From positions 4,402,001-4,466,000 of the forward strand of contig OZ004592.1 of assembly GCA_963924555.1 (NCBI GenBank): DNA of 64,000 nt, in the 5' to 3' direction. The notes under the pieces are model-generated. The model was not told the DNA's origin, ran no database searches, and saw only the letters and a program-made list of their open reading frames with translations. The position numbers and the translations under genes are program-made. Each line of letters starts with the position of its first letter. Within the stretch, counting starts at the first letter, position 1. Source of the stretch: Crambe crambe. Lineage: Eukaryota; Porifera; Demospongiae; Poecilosclerida; Crambeidae. This document shows, piece after piece, positions 1 to 14,100 of the stretch.

Positions 1-262
1 CCTCTCTAGAGTGTATAGTGTACTCACAAGCTAAGAACTCTATCGGCTCAAGAGCCTACACAGACTTGCACATTTTTCATTAGAGCCTGCACAGACTTGC
101 TCATCACAGCTCATCATTTTTCCTAACCACAACCATGCCTTGTATATAAAGACAGACATTCTTGGTCCTCCTTATATATGGAGGACCAAGACATCAATTA
201 AGAAGGACGGAGTGGAAGTCTAACACCACAATTCAATGGATGGTAGGTCACAAATTGTTAAA

Positions 263-870
263 TCACCGACTACTATTAGTAATTATCATAATGCAATCTG
301 ATGAACTGTGCGTATATCTCTGACTTCTATTGTCAGTGATAATTATGTTTCCCCTCAGTTTAAATGCAATCTGAATGTGACTGTGCATAAAATAGAACAC
401 ATCACTGACCTCTATTATCAGTGATCTCAATTTAATGCTCTGAATGGACTGTGCATGAGATAAACACATATCACTGACTTCTATTTTCAGTGATATATTT
501 TTTCTCTCAGTTTGATGCAATCTGAATGAACTATACTGTATGTATGGGATATAAACACATATCTCTGACTTCTATTGTCAGTGATATGTGTTTCCCCTCA
601 ATTTAATGCAATCTGAATGGACTGTGCATGAGATAAACACATATCATAACTATGTATAGGCACATATCACTGACTTCTATTGTCAGTGATGTTTCCCTTC
701 AGTTTAATGCAACTATATGGGATAAACACATATCACTGACTCATGATACATGTATGTTTTCCCTCCAGTTTACCAATCGACTGTGCATACATTATAATTG
801 TTAGTGATAGCTATAATCATGTTTTTCCTCAGTTTATGTAATGCAGTCTAAATGAACCATGCATGGGACC
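263..870. repeat. Tandem array, unit about 75-85 bp
   Basis: About eight imperfect copies of a unit that contains cacatatcactgacttctat, then a tgtcagtgat core, then a cctcagtttaatgcaatctg tract and a gactgtgcatgagataaac tract. Copies drift in length and later ones are truncated. Within each unit, tcactga and tcagtga pair as a short inverted repeat. No coding potential is seen. Confidence 0.8.
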
Positions 871-2243
871 CTATAGTCCTACATAATAAAGCTCCTTCAC
901 TTGCACTCTGACCTGAAGAACTTGGTATTCTCTGTAATACATTACAAGGGCAGCCCGGCCATGCCTCTTTTAATAAAAAGTGCGTGTATAAGTATAACAT
1001 GAGCTATAATGCTTACAGGTTAATTTATAATTATGGCGGAGTATAGTGGAAGGATCTGTCCAGAGTACATTCTCTTTTTCCCCATCAAAGGGAGGGAGGA
1101 GGAAGTTTTCATCACAGTGGCCCATTGAATTGAATGACATGGTATGCCCAGATTAGATATAGCTATTATAGAGTTATTATTGCTTGTTGTTACCACATTA
1201 ACAGGCAGCTGAGGTGGACACTTATACTTGAGGGTTATACGTAGCTATAATGCTTGAAATGATAATTGCAGGCAATGATTCTCCTTATAAGCAAAAGATT
1301 TGGACTCTGCTATAAAGATGCAAAAGAAATTTATGATAAACAAGATTTGCAACAGTTACTCAAACAGAACAAATATAGCTAGCTAGCTTATAATTAATGC
1401 ATATTGCTATGACGTCACTTTGTTATAGCAGCAATAAGAAAACTATACAGTGGAACCTCTCTAGCATTTTGTCTGTAGTAGATATTAATTTATCATTGAG
1501 TCTGGATTGTAGACTCTCAGTATTATACTGAATTGCAGATAACATCCACCACATGTGTACAAAGACCACACACCATCAGATTATAGCATAGCTAATCCTG
1601 GCGGGCGAGGGAACAATTTACCCTGGGAACATCTATCCCTGAGCACTTTCAAAAAAAAAACACCAAAATCCAGTGTTATGCATTAATATGATGTACTCAT
1701 ATTCATGGATGGTCTTGTTATTCACATTCATGAATTGATATCCTGTAAATGTTAATTCCGGTTCATACTACGTATGCATGTCCGGTGTTATAGTGATATG
1801 TGTTTCCCTGTGGCACGTGTTTCCCGAACGCATAACTCCAGGGATATCAGTTCTCCCAAATGATTATTCTGTAGTCTCTACTGGTGAGGACCATGTTTCA
1901 GAGGCACAACATCCTAATAACTGTGAGTATAACTGCTCTAGCAATTTTTTTGGCACTTCTAAACCGATATATGTGCACAACTGACCCTTTACAATGTACT
2001 TTTTATTAAATAGCATGCCTCTGACACGAGCAAGCAAGGAGAGGGTGATATCAACAGTGAAGCATCCAAGAGAGCCAAGCCTCGTCATTGATAAATGGAA
2101 GTGAAATGATGGTTTTTAGGTATGAGATCATCCCTAAGCTGTACTATCATTACACATTGGTCATAATCTTTCTTTTGTCAAAATTTTGGCATAAAATAAT
2201 TTACAACTTGATAATAAATAACTCAATTTTTGGTGACATGAAT
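871..2243. other. Gene-free stretch downstream of the fibrocystin-L-like gene
   Basis: Only short, compositionally random open frames are present. The right end is presumably 3' untranslated sequence of the minus-strand giant gene. A cagtggaacctct motif at about 1450 resembles the end of the terminal-repeat element at 34487-34652. I see no RNA gene. Confidence 0.5.
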
Positions 2244-5200
2244 TTAATGGTGTCTGTCCTGCCGCTGAAGCCGGTCCACATGTTCCCTTGAGTGGCCTTC
2301 ATCATGGTCAGGTGTGTGTGGAAGGTGTGTCCAGGTCACTCTGTGTTCTTGTTGGCTAGGTCCAGGACTAGTACCACCACTGTATTACATACATGTAATA
2401 TCATAATGGAAACTTATTAGAGTGACCAAGCACTCTATAATATAAGACCACTCCCAACCAACTACAGACCTGATCCACTCAGCTGGAAATGGCACCTATT
2501 CCAGGCTCTACCCACCTTAAGGCCACTGTTCCTCCAGATTCTACATATTTGACTATGGCCCCATAGCTAGATGCAGACTCTAATATTAGAGAGGTATCTT
2601 TATTTCAGGACTGATAATTACGTGGGACGCAAGCTATCTATATCTATGATCTGTATGGCTTGCAACACTTACATGGCTAGATGTGAGAGTGTGATGTATG
2701 ATCGGTTGCCCTCTTGGTAGTGTGAGCTTTGACTCCCAGCAGCAGGAGCAGCAACATGAGATCTGCGACTAACTGGACGACTGAGGTGAGAGGAGTTGGG
2801 TCGAGATAATGACACCAAGGACACATTTGGAGGAGAAGGGGCTGACCAGCAGTCGTGGTCATCCTAAGAGTTCAATTGGGAAATTGGGATTGCACTGTCT
2901 AGCTACCAGGATAAGTATACAACTATAGTAGTGTTTGATCTGCATTGGAACCTGCCTGCAGTCCAGGTGGCTGCATTACACACTTACAGTCACTTAGTAC
3001 CTATACCTGTATAATTCTACAGCTACCTGCTTATGGCCAGGAGTGACTTTATTACGGTACAGTATGATAACGTAGACTCACTTGAATAAAGCTTGTTTGG
3101 TCAGTCTCTGGGTTGCTTCTGAGGAAGATATCTTGTGATCCAGTGAGACTTTCCTCCCTCGTTGCCCATATATGTACCATTTCATCGCCATCTGTGCTAC
3201 CATCAGGAGTGCCAGGAGAGGTGACAACATGAACCTACAGCATTATTTGCAGCATAGAATTATAATTTTTCACTTGTATACAAGATTACTATTACACAGT
3301 ATTCTGCAATAGAACCCTCCCTCAATATGTAGTTAGTGTGTTTATTTGTGTTGGTATGCTGCTGAATGTGCTAATGTAGCCATCGAACACTTTTCCATCA
3401 CTTTCTACAGCACTAAGCCTCTAAGCAATCTATTCTCCATGGAGGGAAAGATTCAACATAGAGGGTTCTGTAAATGCATGGCTAGCCATGTACTAGGAGA
3501 CTTACCTCATGATCACACATTGGTGTTACTCTGTCATCTTTCCTCTTCTTCTTCTTTGATCTCCACACAGAGGGGCCGATGACAAAGAAGAGGACCAGCA
3601 GGAAGAGGAGAGCACCCACTCCAGCACACACAGCAATGGTAATTGTCTGGAGGCTCAAAGTTGGCACACGTGTGGGTGGAGCTGGAGTCACATACTCAAA
3701 GGACCCAGGGACTCCTGTGTACTCTCTTTCTTCAATGGATATCTGTAGGAAGCAATTTCAAGTGATTGCTCAATGCATAATTATGTATAATTATTATGAC
3801 ATCATTATTGTGTATGCACTGCCGCACTATTGGTAACTATAGCTACATACTGTTAGCTGATTAGAAGATATAATTTGTTGCATGCGTGAAATGGAGTCCT
3901 GTAGGGATAGAACGTCTGGAGGGTCTGTGGAGTGCTTATCCAGCAAGTCAAACTCAACAATGAGGCCATTGGAAGTCACCTGTATGTCAAGAGGAATGAT
4001 AGACATGCTATACCTTCATAGCTACCACACAATGAACCCCCCTAGTATTTGTATGTGTGTATATATGAATCCCCCCCCCAAAAAAAAATAATAATAAATA
4101 AAAAATATGACATACCATGTATTTGATATCGGCTATTCTAGATATATCGACATCCAGTGCTGAGCCTAGTCCAGCTTTGATGGAGTTCTTGACCATTGAA
4201 CTATCACTTGGAAGAGTGTTCAATGAGTCTCCATTCAGGACGAATCCCAGTCTCGTCCTAGGGGTATTAGGAGATGGAGCCACAACTCTGAATCGTACGG
4301 AGGTGGTTGCCTGGAAACGAGATGGGTTGGTGACGAACATCAGAGTCAGTTCCTCCCCTGGTCTATCCACTCTGAGACGAGTGAAGTCTGCAACTCCTCT
4401 CACAAAAGGAACGCTAGTAACTCCACCCAAACGAGGAAGAGGTCTGTTGTGAGAAGACAAGCAGGATAGCTATGCTGTATCATGGATGTCATTTTTGACC
4501 ACTACCAAATCTGATAGGACTTCAGACTTTGCTAGCTAGAGCATATGAGATTTGCTCACCCATTTCTATCAGTGACCAAGGAAGCTTCACAGAGCCATGG
4601 ATTGACTAGACCAAGGTTTATCACAGGTTCATTGTTGTCATCGAAGATAGTCACTTGGACATGCACCAAATGACCAGTCTGCAAACACAGCATTAACGTC
4701 ATGGTATAGTCACATGACAAATAGAGGTTATTGTGTAATGGTAACCTATGTATATGCTCAAGTGGGGAGTTATGTAGCTGAGGAGTAGATTGGGAGAGAA
4801 AGTAGGAAGGGAGGGAGAGCTAGGGTATAGAAGGATGGAAAATGGGAAGGAGTGAGAGAAGGGAGAGAGGAGAAAAAAATTGGGGGAGCGAGGAGAGAAA
4901 TTATCAATTCCTTTACCGTTTGTTGCGGCTCCAATGTAACTCTCATATTGGCAGGAAAGATAAAAGTAATGGTCCCATCACTTCCTCCAGAGCTGTTAGC
5001 AACAAGTGTTGGAATAGGGATTTCATCCACAGGGACTATGATAGGGTCACCCTCTCTGCTAGAGATATTTTGGAACATCGGGGGAATGATGGGAGGTTGT
5101 GGAGGTGGAGGTGGGAGTGCTGGAATCGCTGACACTTCTAGAATTGTGGCGTTGGTGATATTATCACTCTCACCCGTAAGAATCTAAGAAATGAACAATA

Positions 5201-7131
5201 ACAAAGATACAAGCTACCGTAGTATGGAGCCCTCCAACGTAGACCCTCTGAAAACTTCCCTAAATGTGAACCCCTCCTCTATTTGTTGACTAGATTTGAT
5301 TTGGTTACCAAGAACGAACATTTTTTTCTGATCTCAAAAGTGTAGCTATAGCTAAATATACGTACTTCTAAGAAGATGTGAGTCTACATGTAGAGTATCC
5401 ATACATACATACACACATAGCTATCATTCTTACCAAATTAATGAATTGTTCTCCTAGAGCATTAGTGTCTTGAATGTCTTGGAGCAACACCACATAGTCT
5501 TCAACTTCCTCTAGGTACATGAAGGCACTGCTGTTGAAGTTGCCCACAAAATCTGTCACCGTTTCAGGAGGGTCTACATTCAGAGGGTTGCTTCCATTGA
5601 GGGGAACTTCAGGCACTCTGTTTTCCTGTGGTATAAAGCATACTTACTAGCTGTAGTAGGGACACTGGGTTCAATGGAATGTATGTACGAAATTTAACAT
5701 CAGATGAAGCATAGACTGGCTTCACCTCCATGTCACTTGTCTATCGTATTAACTAAAAGTATGCGTAGGAATATTACATGCACTGTAATTATATTTGACT
5801 GCTATGGAATGAGATAGTTTGAGAAGAAGCTAGCTGCTGATGTTTGAAATTAAGCAAATGAATAACTGTTACTGTCATGCATCACACTATGATAATAGCT
5901 AGAGTACCTCCAGGTCCACACTGTCATTGGTCTCCCGTGCCTGCTCAATCTCATCTGCTATGGATGGTGGCAAGGGCATGGAGATATTTGGTAAAGGGGG
6001 GTTGCCTAATTCAATCGTGACTGAGGTGTGGTTGAAGCTGGGAGCAGTGGCAAGAAGGCTTCTCCTAGTCCTCTTCCCAGAACTCTCAGAAACAATTCTG
6101 ATAGATCATTATTTTGACAAAGTATATGAATTATGCACACAGTGAAACATCCAAAATAATGTTGATATCTTAGGGACCAGGAAAAAACAACAAATACAAA
6201 CAGTTGAACAAACAAATAAACAAACAAACAAACAAACAATGCCCTGTTATTACAATTATTGCAATGGGACAATAGGAGGTTCTTTCATTTCAGAGAGTCA
6301 ACAACAACAGCTACTATGTATGGCTATAACCTTACTTCACAACTCTGATTTTGCTTTTATCAATATTGAGAGCAAAAGCAATGTTATTAATGAGCTCTCC
6401 GACATTGAAGAATTCATCGAGGCTGACTGCCAGTGATAAAGACACTTGGATCACTGGAGGAGTACGAATCTCCACAGGATCACTTCCTTTAATGATCTAT
6501 AATTATAATTATTGTCATGCATATCAAGTCAAGTTCACATATAAGGTACTTACCACATGCATGATGTGAGACTCCCTGCTGAAATAATTAGCTCCTCCGA
6601 ATCTACTTCTTGTGGGGACGTAGTTGCCATCTGTCTGCAAAATGGCTCCATCTTCAACATACTGAACATTTTCAGGCTCAATGAAAATACCATTCTATGA
6701 AAATTAAGAATTCTGACTGAAAATCAGGATACCATGATAAAGTAATATGAATCTATATAGACCACTAAAAATTTCTAAGTTAATTTGTGGTATCTACAGA
6801 GTCAGTCACCCATTAGCTAAACAGCTAGTTCACAGAGCAGTATGGATCACACCACTTCCTATTCTTACCTTGTATACATCTTTCCTCTGTGTGGTTTTGA
6901 ACCAAATGCACATCTTGATGGCATCTTCTGGCCCAGCATTTAGCAGGTGGAACCTTATCGTGCTAGGAGGAGACCCTGTCATCCACACACAGTAATCGCT
7001 TCCCACAGCAACAATTGTGAAGAAGGTAGAGAGACGCTTCAAGCATGTGTAATAAGTGCACCAGCCTGCAGCGTAAGAAACTCACTTCAATATGCTAGTG
7101 CTTTGCATGGCTGATTTAATAACAAAATAAT

Positions 7132-7191
<60 letters not shown>

Positions 7192-7193
7192 TA

Positions 7194-7245
<52 letters not shown>

Positions 7246-8147
7246 AAATAATCATTTCCATTGTGTCTGAAAGTATTCTGTACTACATTATTATGTTTAC
7301 CATGGTCCATAGGTCCATTAATGAGGTCAGTATACTCTCCAGTCCCTACATCCCCTCCAACCAGGGCCAGAGGAGAGAGACGTCTGGTTTCGGTGTCAGC
7401 ATCCAGACTCTCAATCACCAGCATGTGGTGCTGCAGAGTCTTGCAACGATAAGCCTGCCATGTCCTTCTAAGCTCACACCCTCCATGTTGACTGTTCAAG
7501 TCACTGCATGCACAAAACATCATTAAAGTTAGCTTCTCTCTACTCATATCCCCCATTCACTAACTATCCCTATCACTATGCACACAATAAGTAGCTAGCT
7601 ACAAAGAAACTGAGCTAAATTCGTTCACTGCCTATCACACACAGTTACACATAGCATATCTTCATATGCAATCGAGAAGCCTCACTCTTACAGCTGATAG
7701 TACACATCTCACCCTGACACTCCTCTGGCTATGCCCATATTCTGCACCACCTGGTTTGGGCTGGCTATTGATACACCATATTCAGGTCCTTCATTGGAGA
7801 GCCAAGTACGTGGGAGACGAGAAGAATAGTTAGAAAATCTGTATCAACGAAAGAACGATATATTATTCCCACCACTTTTCTGCTATAGGAAAGATCTATG
7901 GGGATACTATTCTACACCTCAATCCCATCAATACTATATACCTCTTCTATGAATACTAATCCCAGCTCTACTAGCTATAAGGATGCTATCAATACTGTAT
8001 CTCAGTTTTACTATTAGGATGCCATTCTTACCTCAATTCGGCTATAGGGATAATGGAGCCTTCTGTTGGATAGGTTGATACGAATCTTCCATCTATATCC
8101 CTCACTAATGCATGTTTGGGGCCATCACAATCCATGTCCACACAATC
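2244..8147 (-). other. PKHD1L1: Fibrocystin-L-like gene, C-terminal stalk, membrane helix and tail
   Basis: Exons 8032-8147, 7713-7838, 7301-7503, 6869-7065, 6554-6694, 6336-6496, 5908-6084, 5434-5626, 4917-5183, 4560-4678, 4116-4443, 3851-3979, 3506-3742, 3082-3234, 2673-2863, 2516-2566 and 2244-2379. The membrane helix in the 3506-3742 exon is ITIAVCAGVGALLFLLVLFF, followed by RSKKKKRK. One ectodomain exon has a poly-Pro run (LPPPPPQPP). In the 2673-2863 exon a TAA codon lies just inside the GTAAGTG donor; splicing there avoids it and adds about 62 residues. Confidence 0.75.
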
Positions 8148-11100
8148 CTGCATATTATATTAGAGTTTCAAAAAAAAATCCTTGGTACACACACACATAC
8201 AATTCAACCAGTAAACAGCATTTCAATGGATCAGTGAAAGTTTGTACCATATTATAGCGCAAAATTTTCATGTTTTTGCAAATTTTGACATGTGAACCAT
8301 ATAAATTCCCTTATTCTCGTGTATTATTTTTTCAAAGACATGAAACACAAAAAATTTTACCCACAAAAATATTGCACCATACGGTATATCTTTAGGCCAG
8401 TAAGTGTCCCAATGGGTTAGGGAGAAATGTCAGAAAAATTCCCAAATCAACCTTTCATCACCAAATGGGTCGGGGGTTACTATACATTTTGATCAGGGGG
8501 ACTATACATTTAGTTAGACCAGTAAAAAGGGGAATTAGCATACATTTAGATCAGTAAAAAGAGTCAGGGGGAACTTAGACTAGTGAAAAGTTACCCAGTA
8601 TACAGTGAAACATGTCCAATGGGTTATTTTAAGAATCCATAACTGATTGATCTTACTTCTTGGACAATCCACTCAGGGTCAGGCTCATAGTAGAAAGCTA
8701 GAGAGTCCAGGTCCACACTGTATTTGTTAGTGCCAGTCATTTGCATTGGATGAACAGCATCAGGACTCAAGGGGTTATTCCCAACTGCAAACACTCCATA
8801 CATGCAGTTGTGGTTACTACGATTGAACCTGGCAAAACTCAGACGACTTGTGTTCAGCACACCATTAATAACTGGATAGCCTTTCACTATAATAATAACA
8901 GAATGTTTTAACTGAAATAGTGTCTACAGAGAGAGCTCTGGAGGCTAGTAGCTATGGCATCTTTATGAATGAACCAGACTCCTTTAAGCTATCATTATGG
9001 TTCTCCCAGTTTAACACTACAGGAGTTGGAACTTCTCAACAGCTTTCTGGGACTAGAGATGTTTAAATTAAGTGCAGATGAAGAAAAGAAGTTGGAAAAT
9101 CATTTCAATAGTAAGAGATGAAGTATTGTGAAAAATTTTTGTAGCAAGGGCATCTCAAAAAAAACTCAGAGCTACACATCAGGATATAGAAAAGTGTTGG
9201 TGCTTGCATTATAGGAGTCAACACTGAAGGATTCCACTGTTAATATTATAGCCTGGTTATGCCAGACTGAGTAAAATATGGCCCCTTAGTAGGTTGAACT
9301 GTAACCACACTTACTGAGATGCCAGGCCCCTGTTCCATCCATTTTACTCCTCCTCTGATTGAAAGATGACATCATGATCCCCAGTTTATGGTCATTGGCA
9401 GTGAAAGACACACCTCTCATCACCTGGAACTCGGGTGCTGTTGTATCACAGGACTCTCCTGGAAGTGACCCAACTATGAGAGAGTCTACAAGAACAATGG
9501 GGCAATTGAGCATTACACTTCAATGACAGGCATAGTGAATTAAGCCCAGTATATTCCAATGATGGATAATCATATCTATAGTACATTGCAATGGGACACA
9601 AAAAAGGTTTGCATTTCAGGAAGCTAGTGTATGGATCCCATGACTGTAATCGTTTACCAGCAATCCTAATGAACTTCTCTCCCAGAAGATGAGCCACAGG
9701 GTTTGGTCCAAACACATTGAGATTCACTCCCACTTTCCCAACAGCCACCTTCAGGTGAGTGACCACTAGGGAAGAGGCAGTGGAGGAAAAGACTCCGTAG
9801 TTCCACTGGTACATCGAGGTGAATCCACCAATGGCTGTACAGTCATAGGGGAGTCCCAGCACATTCAGTCCTATCAGGCCACTATGAGCAGTGTTGTTCC
9901 AAAAGTCAGCCTATTGATGGTGTGGATAGATTAATACTTATCAATAGCAAACCATCCATAATACGATATTCAACCACAGTTGTGGATTTTTTAATGGATA
10001 ATTATTATTATCATGAAGTACATTAATATGAAGGACACCATTATAGCATTTTGTGAAGTGATTGCCCCCCCTTTTAGATGTATTTAGAGCCGTCATCTTG
10101 TCCTTTACTACAAGTCTAGGAACTGCATCTCTTTGAATGATATTAAATTAGGTTCACATTAAAAGGTTACTCCCCCCAGTGCAATTGCACACATGCTCAT
10201 ACCACGCAAGCCAATGTGTGCAAAAGCGAGCTAGCTACCTACAGCTAAGCAGACAGTTGTACCTAACAGCTAATTGTGCCCAGCAGCCATAAGCAGCTAG
10301 CTGTAGTTACCAGCTAGAGCAGCCAAACAGCCAGCAAAATTGTGTCCCCCTCTTCCATCCATTTTTATGCCCATACCTCCATCATCCCCCTTTTTGGGAG
10401 GTGTGATATTACAGGGGCACTAGGCCACACTCCTTGCTCATACACCCCCCATACTCCTACTCAGTGCTGGGCTCAGCGGCACCCTCTAGCCTTACAGTGG
10501 CGTAGCCAAACCAGGGCACATGCCCTTACAATAAAAACATTAGCATAGCTTCACCAGAATAGCTCAAAAGTAGAATCTTAAAGCACAATTTCATGCTCAA
10601 ATCCAACATAAAACATTGCTGTACCCTCCATCTTGTAATGAATAGTTTAGCTATGTGACCCTGGACAGATGTTAATTACCTGATTGTTAGTCGGTGAAGC
10701 ATCATTTTCCAAGCATTCTTCCCCTGCATACTGGAAGCCCAGCCTGGTGGAACCAGCTGCTGCATTATCACGAACAGTGTTACCGAAATCAACATCAAAC
10801 GTGGCAGGAAAGTCCACAGCATGAGCATCTGGAGGTCTGTATATCACATAACATAAAATAAGTGCATAAAAGGTAGCCATGATAGCTAATCCCTTGCCTA
10901 TTTGGTTGGACAGTAGTGGTCAACATTGCCAAGTTGTTTCGAATCACATTCCCACTCCCTCCAACTTTGACACTGGAATCAGTTGTCCTCCAGATGACAT
11001 TTCCTGACACCTCCACACCATTGGAGGTGTGGATGCCGATGGCCGTGTTGTAGCCATGGTGGATGGAACAATGTTTGATGTAACTCTCTGATGAGCCGTC

Positions 11101-14100
11101 AAAGTTATTTCTGAAGGCAATGCTGTAGCGAGGGTCTCGAGGGGAGAAGTAGCCACCCTGACCGCAGAATCGCACCTCGACTGAGTCCATTTTCAAGCTA
11201 CCAGAGTACATGAAGCCACGTGAGGTATACCTCCCGACTAGAATGCGACAACCATAATGGTGAACTTCTTGAGGGTCTCCACCACCTGCAAAAGAAGATA
11301 AAGGAAAATGGGGAGTGAAAATTAATTTAGACACTGTCATAAGTCGTGCATATCTATGACACTCTCAAGTAATATAGCAATCATTTGGACACCTAGTCAC
11401 CTCTAACTATTTATGAGTACTGACAGCATACCGGTGAACGAATTAGAATAGTCTATAAACCTTGAATGACAATGTTGTGCGTGAGGAGTCCAACTTCAGG
11501 GGCTATGGATCCTCCATCCCCCCACCAAGGACTGGACCCATCCACTGTCATAGTTGGATCAGCATTCTGCAAGTCAGTGGCCTCAAGGAAGTTGCGAATC
11601 AAGTGATCATGCTGGAGTGGCTCCAAAAAAGATACAAGTCCTAGAAAAGTCAGAGTTTAATGTCATTTCATTGAGTCTAATGTGACATTTCATTGAATCT
11701 GATATCATTTATTGAGTTCAATGTCATTCTAATGTAATTTCATTGAGTCTAATGTCATTCATTAAGTCCAATGTCATTTCATTGAGTCCAATGTCATTTA
11801 ATTGAGTCTAATGTCATTTCATTGAGTCCAATGTCATTTAATTGAGTCTAATGTCATTTCATTGAGTCCAATGTCATTTAATTGAGTCTAATGTCATTTC
11901 ATTGAGTCCAATGTCATTTCATTAATCCAATGTCATTTGATGTATTTCATTGAGTCCAATGTCATTTTCATTGAGTCCAATGTCATTTCTAGTGTCATTT
12001 CATTGACGGGTTCCAATATACTATATCACACTAGAAGGACTGCTCACCTCCATTGATGCTTGTGATGATTCTTATCTCACTTTGCATTGGATCATATCCT
12101 GAAGGTGCAATGACTATCTTGTCCCCCGGTCTCAAGTTTGATGTCGCTGCCTCTGATAAGGTGATATTGGTACTGCCTGCCACGGCACTGCTCATTAATC
12201 TCGTCCATGTAGACTGTCTTGCCACTCCATGGATTGACAACTAGTATAAGAAGATTTAATGAAATTAAGAAATAGTGTCCTGATTGGAGAAGTGGTGAGA
12301 GAAATAGTGCAGTGGGAAAGCAGGAATAAGAGAAAACAGAAATAAGAGAGATAGTGCAGTGAGAAAACAGGAATAAGAGAAAACAGAAATAAGAAAGATA
12401 GTGCAGTGAGAAAACAGAGATAAGAGAAATAGTGCAGTGGGAAAAGTGTCCTGATTAGAGAGGTAGGGTTAAGATAGTGCATTAAAAAAGCAATCCAACT
12501 CACTGACTGTGCATGTATGTACAATGCAAACTCACATTTCCAAACACACCAATAGCCTTTGATCCTACGATAACTCTCCTTCCGAGAACTAGAGGTCTGT
12601 CTTGCCTCACTCCAGTGAGAGTGAGGATAACACTGTGCGTGAATGGAGAACTCTCTGTTCCAATGATTAACCGAGAATTGGGCCCTTGTATCAGAATCTA
12701 CATCATTATAGTGATGATGAATCATAGTCATAATGAGATAACTAAAGCCCTGTTTACACGGGGGCTCTAACCCAGATTCGACCCTGATTTGCTTCGAGTG
12801 TGAACGGTGCCAACCCGGATTCCAATCCAGGTAGCCCAACCCACATCAATTAGGTTGATTGGGAATCCGGATTGAATCTCAACCCGGGTTGGGCGCACGT
12901 GTAAACATGGCTTAAGAGTACAACCATAGTGACATTGCAGTAGATGGCTATAGCTAGCTAAAATATTACATGTTTGTTAATGATGTTTTTATACCAGCTT
13001 CATTCACTTATAATGTAATATGCTTATATCAATCATAATTCTAGTAGCTAAGTAAGAGTTTAGGGCAAGAATTAAAAGCACTAGATTATAATAAGTCTTG
13101 ACTGTAGAGTTGTAGTAATTTTAGTTAGAAACTCTATAGATTGTGTTCTCAATTATATCTACTCACCAAGTTGGCAGTGAAATTGTAGTTCTGGACGTCT
13201 TCAAACTTCAACTCCCCAAAGATGTAGACATTACCCAAGTGGGGAGGACTGATATCCATCAACATACGCCATCTGGAGGAAATAGTGACGTCTTCTCCTT
13301 CCATGGGGAGCCTGGACAGCGGCCATGAGTTGTTCTCACTCCATCGTCTCTGCCTGTAAGAGACAATGCATGCACCTCTAATAATAGTCTACAATAATAC
13401 ATAACTATCTATAATGAAAGGACCAACCTTGATTCATAGGGGCCGTAGTCAATGCCAGGTGGGGGACATCCTCCAGGTGGACATGGTTCATATCGATACT
13501 CAAATGTCACATTATTGACAGGTTCAGTGAAGTTTGCTCCACTGATGAGATAAGTCACATTATTGGTCTGGTTGCTGATAAACCATGAACTGCAAGTATA
13601 AATGAAGAGGGACTATTATGCATGGACCACTTTTATTGAAGGATTTGCATTTTTTTTTTCCAGCAAAGTTTGCTTCACTGATAAGATAGTCAAATACATC
13701 ATCTCATGAATTGGAAAGATGAACAATCATGCATGAATGGAGCCTATCAAAGCCTTATGACATTCTTTTCTTAAAGTATATAATATACTTACAAGTTTTC
13801 ATCATCAGCAGTTGGCACTTCTCCATGAGCTGCCATCATGCTGTTTTCTCCCACAGTGACATGATCTGGAAGCATGATAAAGTCATGGCTAATCCAGAGA
13901 CGGCTATTCTGTGTTACTCCATACACCCCAGCTCGGTATGAGGTAGCATCAACCCTGATAAAATTTGCAAGGTTAAAAAATGGCGTATATACAATTCAAT
14001 ATCATAATTATAGTGACTGGTTACATAATAAAGCACCTTGCAGTTAGAGGTGTTTTCCATGTGATGGTATGGACATAGCCTTGAGGCATAGTGAACATAT

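Larger units (their letters stand above)
8657..13353 (-). other. PKHD1L1: Fibrocystin-L-like gene, second G8 and second beta-helix
   Basis: Exons 13167-13353, 12536-12697, 12048-12240, 11461-11640, 10898-11285, 10680-10836, 9658-9910, 9315-9485 and 8657-8886. G8 signals: NSWPLSRLPMEGEDVTISSR, GNVYIFGELKFED, LRPGDKIVIAPSGYDP and VGLLTHNIVIQG. Beta-helix signals: RFCGQGGYFSPRDPRYSIAF and SYIKHCSIHHGYNTAIGIHT. The intron after the 10898-11285 exon has a GC donor (AATAG|GCAAGG); joining there keeps frame. Confidence 0.85.

Noticed and set aside
7122-7556. Open frames over the AAAT array, including a 120-residue minus frame
   Set aside because: The real exon (7301-7503) is in this frame, but the extension through the microsatellite is intron.
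11655-12005. Regular repeats resembling a CRISPR array
   Set aside because: Units are contiguous imperfect tandem copies without unique spacers, in an intron of a eukaryotic gene.
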